64,000 nucleotides of DNA from Algoriella xinjiangensis (GTDB taxonomy: Bacteria; Bacteroidota; Bacteroidia; Flavobacteriales; Weeksellaceae), in assembly GCF_900115015.1 (NCBI RefSeq), contig NZ_FOUZ01000009.1, positions 1 through 64,000 of the forward strand, given 5' to 3'. Position numbers and translations under genes: made by a program. Positions within the stretch are counted from its first letter, which is position 1, and the number at the start of each line of letters is the position of its first letter. Shown here one piece after another: positions 8,031-15,476 of this stretch. The notes under the pieces were generated by a model. That model made no database searches. It saw nothing but the letters and a program-made list of their open reading frames with translations, and was not told where the DNA came from.

Positions 8031-8972
8031 TTAATAATAAGTAATTGCACGTGACACAACAAATTTTAATCCATTGTCGGAAGTTACATTTGCTTTTGTC
8101 CAATTACCTTTCGTATCATAATTATACTCAACTTGATAAGTTGATAAGACACTTTGACCATTTTTGAAAGATTGTTTTTTGAAGTTTACAATTTCATTTT
8201 TCGAATTTAAATCCGCTTGATAATCTAACTTTTTATTGGCGTCAAAAACCTGAATTTTAGAAATATTTCCGTTTTCAAAAAAGCTTATTTTACTTGTATT
8301 TCCAACAACTTCTTCTCGAAAAACGGGTATTTTTCCATCATACATATAATATGATTTTCTTCCTTTTTTTCCGTCAAAAGAACTAGTTTCTTCTAAAACT
8401 AAAAACCCATTTTTATTGTAAGTCAAGTTGTTTTCAGAAATCGTAGAACCTTCAACTTTCGTTGTAATTTTATCTAATTTATTGGAGTAATTAAAAACAG
8501 TTTCATAGACAGATTTTGATGATTTTCCTTCAATCTTTTCATCTAATTTTATCAATCGATTTTGATTGTCGTAATCAAATGTTTTTTCCGAAGCAATTCG
8601 TTTAGGATCTTCACCATTGTTAATAACTGTATTCGTCTGTTTATCAATTAAATTTGAGTTATTGTAATTGTAATTAACATAGTTATAAACAGCTAGTTTT
8701 CCTCGATAATCCAAATAATTAGACCGTTTTGTAAGGTTTCCTTTGTTATTAAATTCTAATGCAACTTGATTAAAAAATTCGTTATCTAAAAAAGGTAAAG
8801 TGGTTGTATTTCCTTGCACATCTGTTGCGGTAGAAACAATTTTTTCAACCTTTCCTTTTAGATTAAAATCGTCTAAATTTGTTTTAATTTCATACTCATT
8901 TGTTGAGATTTTTTGCGCAAAACTCATTTGAAATGATAATGTACAAATTGCAGTTAGAAGTATATTTTTCAT
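8031..8972 (-). CDS. Secreted YD/wrap-like repeat protein, unknown function
   Basis: 313-aa protein with a signal peptide cleaved after SFAQ (about residue 19). The body is built from short beta-hairpin repeats with the pattern Y-(N/D)-x-x-(G/N)-x-L or FDYDNQNRLIKLDE, LTYNKNGFLVLEE, FFENGNISKIQVFDANKKLDY, YNYDTKGNWTKANV, which resemble single YD/RHS repeats or the MORN-like repeats common in Bacteroidota. The protein has no toxin domain and no T9SS tail, and it lacks a lipobox. It is probably periplasmic or outer-membrane associated. It is convergent with the B12 locus and shares its terminator. I do not recognise a specific function. Confidence 0.55.
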   Translation of the reverse strand: MKNILLTAICTLSFQMSFAQKISTNEYEIKTNLDDFNLKGKVEKIVSTATDVQGNTTTLPFLDNEFFNQVALEFNNKGNLTKRSNYLDYRGKLAVYNYVNYNYNNSNLIDKQTNTVINNGEDPKRIASEKTFDYDNQNRLIKLDEKIEGKSSKSVYETVFNYSNKLDKITTKVEGSTISENNLTYNKNGFLVLEETSSFDGKKGRKSYYMYDGKIPVFREEVVGNTSKISFFENGNISKIQVFDANKKLDYQADLNSKNEIVNFKKQSFKNGQSVLSTYQVEYNYDTKGNWTKANVTSDNGLKFVVSRAITYY

Positions 8973-8978
8973 GTTTTT

Positions 8979-9381
8979 TTAAAATTGATAAGCGACTCTG
9001 AAGTTAAGGTTTAAATTTAAATTTGTATCAGAGCCATTTTGTTCATAAATATTATCTGTACAAAGAATGGTACATCCATCCCCAAGAAGCATTTTCAGCT
9101 TCTTGTAAATTTACACTATTTGAATAGTTTATGTTACGATGTTTTATTCCAATTCCTGCTTTTGGCATTAATGTAACTCCTTTAAATAACGTAAAAACTG
9201 GACTATAATTTATGTTTAAACCATATTTTTTTCGGTCATAATCGGCAAAATCATAGGTATAATAAATATTATGATTTTCATCCCAATTATTTTTTTTCGT
9301 TTCATAAAATTGATTATTTACGTAAATAATCAATTGAAGAAAAAATGAATCAGAAAATGAATCAGTTTTATTTAAATTCAT
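8979..9381 (-). pseudogene. Remnant of an outer-membrane beta-barrel protein gene
   Basis: On the minus strand a frame runs from about 9381 to 9052 and reads strands such as YGLNINYSPVF and GVTLMPKAGIGIKHRN, which look like an OmpA/porin-family barrel. It stops at 9052 just after WMYHSLYR. Continuing in another frame gives TDNIYEQNGSDT, then NLNLNFRVAYQF and a stop at 8979, a perfect C-terminal barrel signature ending in Phe. This indicates a frameshift near 9055-9065. The N-terminus is also missing: there is no signal peptide, and the frame begins inside the 3' end of the acetyltransferase gene. It is best read as a C-terminal fragment that has decayed. Confidence 0.65.
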
Positions 9382-9901
9382 ACCAATAACAATCCAGATT
9401 CCACAAATCAAAATGAAATGTTTCTGTCACCTGAAAACCAACTTTTTCTAAAACTTTTCGCGAAGCTATATTGTCGATATGCGTAAGTGCATTTAGTTTT
9501 ATCTCTTTCATGTTCTGATTATAAAAATCAATGCAAGCCTTTGCTGCTTCAGTCGCATAACCTTTTCCCCAAACTTCTTTTTTATAGCGATAACCAAAGT
9601 CTAAAAAATCGATTTTATTATTGATTTTATCTTTTTCTTCGATGTATTTAAAACCCGTCCAACCAATAAAATTACCAGATTCTTTTTCGATTACTGCAAG
9701 TCGACCATGCCCCAATTTTTCATATTGAATTACCAGATCTTCAATTATTTTTTTTGTTTGATCAATCGTTTTTATTGGTTCATTTTTTAAATAGATATGA
9801 ACTTCTGGTTGAGAATCCATTTCAAAAAGACCATCTAAATCGTCCATAGAAATTGGTCGAATAATTAAACGCTCTGTTTCTAGAATTGGTAAATATTTCA
9901 T
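9368..9901 (-). CDS. GNAT N-acetyltransferase (RimJ/RimL type)
   Basis: 177-aa acetyltransferase of the Acetyltransf_3 family. The start LETERLIIRPISMDDLDGLF is the usual opening of this group; the acetyl-CoA loop is seen as YKKEVWGKGYATEAAKACIDF (consensus Q/R-x-x-G-x-G/A), followed by NIASRKVLEKVGF, the classic late motif. The substrate cannot be told from sequence: this family includes ribosomal-protein N-terminal acetylases and antibiotic or small-molecule acetylases. Full length, with no obvious operon partner. Its 3' end runs into the barrel-protein remnant. Confidence 0.85.
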   Translation of the reverse strand: MKYLPILETERLIIRPISMDDLDGLFEMDSQPEVHIYLKNEPIKTIDQTKKIIEDLVIQYEKLGHGRLAVIEKESGNFIGWTGFKYIEEKDKINNKIDFLDFGYRYKKEVWGKGYATEAAKACIDFYNQNMKEIKLNALTHIDNIASRKVLEKVGFQVTETFHFDLWNLDCYWYEFK

Positions 9902-9940
9902 GTGATAAGTTTAATTTAAAGATATAAATAATTTAAAATA

Positions 9941-9970
9941 AAAAAACGCCGAGCAATGCTCAGCGTTTTT
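9941..9970 (-). terminator. Terminator after leuS
   Basis: An interrupted stem (ACGC and GAGC pairing with GCTC and GCGT, one mismatch) is flanked by an A run on the left and a T run on the right. On the minus strand it follows the leuS stop at 9991. Confidence 0.8.
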
Positions 9971-9990
9971 AATTTATATTGATTTGAAAA

Positions 9991-12900
9991 TTATCCTACA
10001 ATATTGATGATTTTTCCTGGTACGATAATAATATTTTTAGGCGTTCTGTCTCCTAATTGTTTTATTGTACGTTCGTCGTTCATCACGATTTCTTGAATTT
10101 CATCTTTCGATAATGATAAAGGTAATTCTAATAAGAATTTCATTTTACCATTAAAAGAAACTGGATATTCTTTTGCGTCTGCAACCAACCATTTTTCTTC
10201 GAAAATTGGGAAATCAGCTTTTGCTACAGATGTTTCGTTACCTAATTTAGACCATAATTCTTCTGCAATATGTGGCGCATAAGGCGAAATAACAATTGCT
10301 AAAGGCTCTAAAATTGAACGTTTGTTCGATTTTAATTTTCCTAATTCGTTAACCGCAATCATAAATGTTGAAACCGATGTATTGAAAGAGAAATTGTTTA
10401 CATCTTCGTCCACTTTTTTGATGGTTTGATGCAACACTTTCATTTCTTCTTTTGTTGGTTCGTCATCTGATACAAAAAATGTTTCTTCTGAACCTGAATG
10501 AAATAATCTCCAGAATTTTTTCAAGAACGAATAAACGCCAGATAAACCTTGTGTATTCCACGGTTTTGTTTGTTCTAATGGACCTAAAAACATTTCGTAC
10601 AAACGCAAAGAATCTGCTCCATATTCGTCACAAATTGTATCAGGAGAAATAACATTGAATTTAGATTTCGACATTTTTTCTACTTCACGACCTGTGATGT
10701 ATTTTCCGTCTTCTAAAATAAATTCTGCATTCGTATAATCTTCTCTCCAAGCTCTAAATTGGTCTGTATCTAATTCATCACCACCATCTTTTAACATGTT
10801 AACGTCTACGTGGATTTTTTGAATTGTAAAATCAGGTTCTTGTCCCTTGTAAATGTCAGGCTGTATTTTTTCTATTTTCTTTAAAATATCGTAATGATAC
10901 TGATTCCAAATTAAATCTTTGTCATTAATAATTGTACCCCAAGAGTCATCATATTTATCAAGTTTTGCTTGAGTATTTTTATAATAATTAAAAGGGATGA
11001 ACAATGGGTTTTTTAATTCTAAAATGTATAATTTATCATCTATTTCATATTTTGGTACTACTTTATAAGCAAACGCGCTCATTCCAAGAATCATTCCTTG
11101 GTTGATTAATTTTTTTGCATATTCATCTGTCGGAACTAATCCTTTATCGAATAAGAATTTTTGCCAAAAACGAGAGTACAATAAGTGACCAGTTGCATGC
11201 TCTGATCCACCCATGTATAAATCTACATTTTCCCAATAATTAACCGCATCTTGAGAAACAAATTCGTTCTCATTTTTTGCGTCCATATAACGTAACCAAT
11301 ACCAAGAAGAACCCGCCCAACCTGGCATAGTGTTCAATTCGATAGCAAAAATTGTTTTATTATCGATTAAAGTATTGTCTACAACTTGGTTTGTTGTTGT
11401 ATCAAAAGCCCATTGTGTAGCGCGACCCAAAGGTGGCTCACCTTCTTTGGTTGGTAAATATTCGTCAACTTCTGGTAAGATGATTGGCAAAGCTTCTGTA
11501 GGGATTGTATAAGGCATTCCTTCTTTAAAATAAACCGGAACAGGTTCTCCCCAATAACGTTGGCGAGAGAAAACAGCTTCGCGTAAACGGAAGTTTGTTT
11601 TACCTTTTCCAAAATCATTTTCTTCTAAAGTTTCAATTGCTTTTTGTACGGCTTCTTTATAATCTAAACCATTTAAGAAATCAGAAGCTTGTAATTCGAA
11701 TCCGCCTTTTTCTCCAAAAGCAGCTTCAGAAATATCTTGTCCTTTAAAAATATTAATAATTGGTAAATTGAAGTGATTTGCAAAAGCAAAATCACGCTCG
11801 TCACCAGCAGGAACAGCCATTACAGCTCCGGTTCCGTAAGATGCTAAAACGTAATCGCCAATCCAAATCGGAACTTGTTTTCCTGTAAATGGATGTATTG
11901 CGTAAGCACCTGTAAATTCTCCTGTAATGTTTTTTGCATCAGCCAAACGATCACGTTCCGAACGTTTTGAAGTATAATCTACATACGCATCAACTTTCGC
12001 TTTATTTTCTGCTGTTGTAATTTGAGAAACCAAAGGATGCTCTGGTGCCAAAGTAACATAAGAAACGCCGAAAACTGTATCAGGACGCGTTGTAAAAACT
12101 TCTATTTTATCGTTATGACCATTAATTCCAAAGAAAATTGACGCACCTTGAGATTTTCCAATCCAATTGCGTTGCGATTCTTTGATAGGGTCTGGCCAAT
12201 CTAAACCATCTAAACCAGTTAATAAACGGTCTGCATAAGCCGTGATACGCATCATCCATTGTGTCATTTTTTTACGCACAACTGGAAATCCACCACGTTC
12301 TGATAAGCCGTTAATTACTTCGTCATTTGCTAAAACTGTTCCTAAATCTGGACACCAGTTTACTTCTGCTTCAGCTAAAAATGTTAAACGATATTTTAAT
12401 AAAATTGCTTGTTGTTCTTGTTCTGTGTAAGCGTTCCATTGCTCAGCTGTAAAGATTTCGATGTCTTCGTCTGCAATTGCATTTATAGTTGAATTTCCTT
12501 CTGTAGAAAATGTTTCGACTAATTTAGAAATTGGTTCTGCTTTATCCGAATTAACATCATAATATGAATCAAATAATTGATTAAAAATCCATTGCGTCCA
12601 TTTATAATAATCAGGATTTGATGTGCGAATTTCACGATCCCAATCGTAACCTAAACCAATTTTTTTCATTTGGTTTTCGTACCCTGCGATAATATTTCCT
12701 TGTTTATCTACACCACCTTCAATATTTACTTTTGTCGTAATTGCAGGATGTTGCCCCGTTTGTATCGCATATTGCTCTGCAGGCAAACCAAAAGAATCGT
12801 ATCCCATTGGATGTAAGACATTAAAACCTTTCAGTTTTTTGTATCTCGAATAGATATCAGACGCAATGTATCCAAGTGGATGACCTACGTGCAAGCCGGC

Positions 12901-13032
12901 ACCAGAAGGGTAAGGGAACATATCTAATACATAAAATTTGGGTTTATCTGATTTATTATCAGCTTTGAACGTCTTGTCTTCGAACCAAAATTTTTGCCAT
13001 TTTGCTTCGATTTCATTCGGATTATATTGCAT
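9991..13032 (-). CDS. leuS: Leucine--tRNA ligase
   Basis: 1013-aa class I aminoacyl-tRNA synthetase that charges tRNA-Leu. The HIGH-type motif HVGH is at 48-51 within FPYPSGAGLHVGHPLGY; the editing (CP1) domain includes TTRPDTVFGVSY and GTGAVMAVPAGDERD; WYWLRYMD and the KMSKS motif (EVEKMSKSKFNV) lie in the C-terminal half, followed by the anticodon-binding helical domain. The protein is longer than the roughly 940 residues I expect for flavobacterial LeuRS, because about 65 extra residues rich in Tyr, Asp and Lys sit between SAFAYKV and IQKIHVDV, just upstream of KMSKS. A TAnnTTTG box precedes the start. Confidence 0.97.
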   Translation of the reverse strand: MQYNPNEIEAKWQKFWFEDKTFKADNKSDKPKFYVLDMFPYPSGAGLHVGHPLGYIASDIYSRYKKLKGFNVLHPMGYDSFGLPAEQYAIQTGQHPAITTKVNIEGGVDKQGNIIAGYENQMKKIGLGYDWDREIRTSNPDYYKWTQWIFNQLFDSYYDVNSDKAEPISKLVETFSTEGNSTINAIADEDIEIFTAEQWNAYTEQEQQAILLKYRLTFLAEAEVNWCPDLGTVLANDEVINGLSERGGFPVVRKKMTQWMMRITAYADRLLTGLDGLDWPDPIKESQRNWIGKSQGASIFFGINGHNDKIEVFTTRPDTVFGVSYVTLAPEHPLVSQITTAENKAKVDAYVDYTSKRSERDRLADAKNITGEFTGAYAIHPFTGKQVPIWIGDYVLASYGTGAVMAVPAGDERDFAFANHFNLPIINIFKGQDISEAAFGEKGGFELQASDFLNGLDYKEAVQKAIETLEENDFGKGKTNFRLREAVFSRQRYWGEPVPVYFKEGMPYTIPTEALPIILPEVDEYLPTKEGEPPLGRATQWAFDTTTNQVVDNTLIDNKTIFAIELNTMPGWAGSSWYWLRYMDAKNENEFVSQDAVNYWENVDLYMGGSEHATGHLLYSRFWQKFLFDKGLVPTDEYAKKLINQGMILGMSAFAYKVVPKYEIDDKLYILELKNPLFIPFNYYKNTQAKLDKYDDSWGTIINDKDLIWNQYHYDILKKIEKIQPDIYKGQEPDFTIQKIHVDVNMLKDGGDELDTDQFRAWREDYTNAEFILEDGKYITGREVEKMSKSKFNVISPDTICDEYGADSLRLYEMFLGPLEQTKPWNTQGLSGVYSFLKKFWRLFHSGSEETFFVSDDEPTKEEMKVLHQTIKKVDEDVNNFSFNTSVSTFMIAVNELGKLKSNKRSILEPLAIVISPYAPHIAEELWSKLGNETSVAKADFPIFEEKWLVADAKEYPVSFNGKMKFLLELPLSLSKDEIQEIVMNDERTIKQLGDRTPKNIIIVPGKIINIVG

Positions 13033-13064
13033 TACTGAAGATTATATTAAAATTAAATTATACG

Positions 13065-13072
13065 CAAATTTA
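13065..13072 (-). promoter_or_regulatory. leuS -7 promoter box
   Basis: On the minus strand the sequence reads TAAATTTG, a perfect match to the Bacteroidota -7 consensus, about 32 bases before the leuS ATG. A -33 TTG at standard spacing is not evident. Confidence 0.5.
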
Positions 13073-13145
13073 CATTTTTTACTTATCTTTTAAGGAAGAT
13101 TGTCGATATTTGTACGTTAATACTCAACACCTAAACCAAACCATT

Positions 13146-13556
13146 ATGAAAAAAGAATTGATATTTTATTATATCGGTGTAGTCGTATTTTTTGTTGCCC
13201 TGATTTTTTCTGTAAGACATATCATTAATACAACACGAATTTTTGTGAGTTACGAAGATGGCTTTAATCCTATTCATATAAAATGGAATATGGATGATAA
13301 AGATTCTACGTTACGTGTAAAAGACCCGCTTTATTTGAAGAAAGATTATTATTTGATTAATTATAAAGACCAATCTTTTATAAAAAATGATACCGTTTTG
13401 TATGCAGATTTATTAAGCGATTCTTTAAACAACAAAGGATGTGTGCTGAATATTAAACCGCCATATTATATTTGGAAAGAGCAAAATAATGATACATTAA
13501 AGGTTTTTAAACACAGTATAACATTAAAATTTACTAAGAAAAAAGAGGTCTACTAA
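13146..13556 (+). CDS. Small membrane-anchored protein, unknown function
   Basis: 136-aa protein starting at the ATG at 13146. A longer frame opens at 13002, but that part overlaps the leuS start and reads as non-coding. The protein has one N-terminal transmembrane segment (about residues 5-25, IFYYIGVVVFFVALIFSV) and a hydrophilic domain rich in Tyr, Lys and Asp with no motif I know. A GATATTTG sequence, near the -7 consensus, lies about 35 bases upstream. It is convergent with the histidine kinase gene, overlapping it by 4 bases without a visible terminator. Function unknown. Confidence 0.6.
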   Translation: MKKELIFYYIGVVVFFVALIFSVRHIINTTRIFVSYEDGFNPIHIKWNMDDKDSTLRVKDPLYLKKDYYLINYKDQSFIKNDTVLYADLLSDSLNNKGCVLNIKPPYYIWKEQNNDTLKVFKHSITLKFTKKKEVY

Positions 13557-14581
13557 GCTTTTTGTAAATAGAAAGAAAAAGTAGATCCTTTTCCTACTTT
13601 GCTGTTTACATATATTTTTTGATTGTGTGCACCTAAAATATGTTTTACAATTGCTAAACCTAGTCCAGAACCACCATTGTTACGATTTCTAGATTTATCT
13701 ACACGATAAAAACGCTCAAAAATACGATCCAAATCATCTTGTTTTATTCCAACACCTTGGTCTTTTATTAGGACTTGAATTTTATCATCAAAATCATCAA
13801 AATCAATTTTAACTTCGGTATCTGGATTTGAATAATTGATTGCATTTACAATTAAATTAATCAACACTTGTTGTATTTTCTGAATATCACCAACTACTTT
13901 TATTGGCTGATTTATAGGATAATTTAGCGTTAATCTGATGTTATTTTTTTCTGCTTTTATTTCCAATAAATCAATTACATCTTGCACAAGTGCAGTTAAA
14001 TTAAAGGTTGTAAACTCGATATTAATTCGTCCACGTTCTAACTCCGAAATCATGTCCAAATCTTTTACCAAATAAATCAATCTATCCACCGATTTATTGA
14101 TTCGGTTTAAGTATTTATCACGGATAGATTCGTCATCCATTCCGCCTTCAATCAAAGTTAATAAATAACCTTGCACCGAAAATAAAGGTGTTTTTAGTTC
14201 GTGCGAAATATTTCCTAAAAAATCGCGGCGATAATTTTCGCGTTCATTTAAATGATCAATTTCTTTGGATTGATCTTCTGTAATGGTTGATATTTTTTGA
14301 GAAAGTTCTTCGAAATCGATGTGATTTGTCTGAAAATGTGGAATGTTTTTCGAGATTTCGGTAAAATCTCGACGGCGTTGATTTTTTAAGAAAAACCAAT
14401 AAAATGCAGTTAATACACAAAGTAAAAACGCCATTAAACTGATAAAAAAATAGTTTTCTCGCAGAATAAAATCAATATTCCCGAACCATAAATAAGAAAA
14501 CAAAACAAATCCTATAGCTAAAATAAATGTGCTTAATAAAGCATATAGAAATATGTTTTGTACTTTGAAATTTGAAGCCAT
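13553..14581 (-). CDS. PhoR-like sensor histidine kinase
   Basis: 342-aa membrane sensor kinase. Two transmembrane helices lie at about residues 12-34 and 43-63 with almost no periplasmic loop, so sensing must occur in or near the membrane or through partner proteins. The H box NISHELKTPLFSVQGY (phosphorylated His near 122), the N box (LIVNAINYSNPDTEV), DQGVGI and the G box GGSGLGLAIVKHI are all intact. It resembles PhoR, but lacks a PAS domain. It is the second gene of an operon with the response regulator, 7 bases behind it. The phosphate assignment is inferred from family and the DNA repeats upstream of the divergent receptor gene. Confidence 0.85.
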   Translation of the reverse strand: MASNFKVQNIFLYALLSTFILAIGFVLFSYLWFGNIDFILRENYFFISLMAFLLCVLTAFYWFFLKNQRRRDFTEISKNIPHFQTNHIDFEELSQKISTITEDQSKEIDHLNERENYRRDFLGNISHELKTPLFSVQGYLLTLIEGGMDDESIRDKYLNRINKSVDRLIYLVKDLDMISELERGRINIEFTTFNLTALVQDVIDLLEIKAEKNNIRLTLNYPINQPIKVVGDIQKIQQVLINLIVNAINYSNPDTEVKIDFDDFDDKIQVLIKDQGVGIKQDDLDRIFERFYRVDKSRNRNNGGSGLGLAIVKHILGAHNQKIYVNSKVGKGSTFSFYLQKA

Positions 14582-14588
14582 TTAGCTT

Positions 14589-15269
14589 TTAATCATTGAT
14601 TTTATATCCAATTCCTTTGATTGTTGAGAAACGATCGTTCCCAAATTTTTCGCGTAGTTTGCGCATGTGTACGTCAATTGTACGTCCGCCAACAACAACT
14701 TCGCTTCCCCAAACTTTTTCAAGAATTTCTTCTCTTTTGAAAACGCGTTCTGGATTTGAAGCTAAAAGCGCGATTAATTCAAACTCTTTTCTAGGTAATA
14801 AAAACTCAGTTCCCTGAAAAGTTACTTTGTAAGTTTCGCGGTTAATATCAAAATTATTTAATTGAATGTGTTCTTCTTTTGGCGCTTCATTTGGTTGTTT
14901 TAGCTTTAGAAGTGCGTTTAATTTGCTAATTAAAACTTTTGGTTTAATTGGTTTTAAAATATAATCATTTGCACCAGCGTCGTAACCTGCTAATTGAGAA
15001 AAATCTTCGGCACGAGCAGAAAGAAAAACGACTAATGTATCTTTAAAAGAATCTAATTTTCTTAGTTCCGCACACATTTCCATTCCGTCCATTTGTGGCA
15101 TCATGACATCTAATAAGATTAAATCTGGTCGAAAAATTTTAGCTTGTTTTAAACCTTCCATTCCGTTTTGCGCAGTTTCTACGTCAAAACCTTCTTTTTT
15201 TAAGTTGTAGCCAATAAATTCTAAAATATCTGGCTCGTCGTCAACTAATAAAATTTTAATGTTCTTCAT
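14589..15269 (-). CDS. PhoB/OmpR-family response regulator
   Basis: 226-aa two-component regulator. The receiver domain (1-120) has the acidic pocket VDDEPD, the phospho-acceptor Asp54 (LILLDVMMPQMDG) and the conserved Lys near 107 (ILKPIKPK). The C-terminal winged helix (about 130-226) contains LLPRKEFELIALLASNPERVFKREEILEKVW in segments and the recognition helix region GGRTIDVHMRKLREK, as in PhoB/OmpR. It is transcribed with the kinase and divergent from a TonB receptor gene; the shared 206-bp intergenic region contains three heptamer repeats of 11-bp period that look like a target for this class of regulator. Confidence 0.88.
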   Translation of the reverse strand: MKNIKILLVDDEPDILEFIGYNLKKEGFDVETAQNGMEGLKQAKIFRPDLILLDVMMPQMDGMEMCAELRKLDSFKDTLVVFLSARAEDFSQLAGYDAGANDYILKPIKPKVLISKLNALLKLKQPNEAPKEEHIQLNNFDINRETYKVTFQGTEFLLPRKEFELIALLASNPERVFKREEILEKVWGSEVVVGGRTIDVHMRKLREKFGNDRFSTIKGIGYKIND

Positions 15270-15377
15270 AATTGTTTGTAAATGACTAAAAAAATAATCG
15301 ATGTAAAATTAAGCTTAAATCTTAGTGTAAATCAACCAATGCGATTTCTTAACATTCATTTAAAATTACGGCAATTT

Positions 15378-15406
15378 GATAACAATTAAGTAACAAAACC
15401 TTTACA
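15378..15406 (+). promoter_or_regulatory. Triple 11-bp-period direct repeat (PHO-box-like operator)
   Basis: GATAACA at 15378, AGTAACA at 15389 and CTTTACA at 15400 are spaced exactly 11 bases apart, that is, on one face of the helix. Tandem repeats of this period are the binding mode of PhoB/PhoP regulators, and the core resembles the Bacillus PhoP box TT(A/T/C)ACA. They lie about 70-100 bases before the TonB receptor start, between it and the regulator gene. Confidence 0.5.
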
Positions 15407-15476
15407 ATTTCTAAAAATGTTTTTGATTCGTTATCAACAACTTTGCAAACAACAAACACGAAGATAACAACACAAA

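Noticed and set aside
13002-13145. Longer start for the small membrane protein gene
   Set aside because: The extension overlaps the leuS start and promoter; the ATG at 13146 directly precedes the membrane segment.
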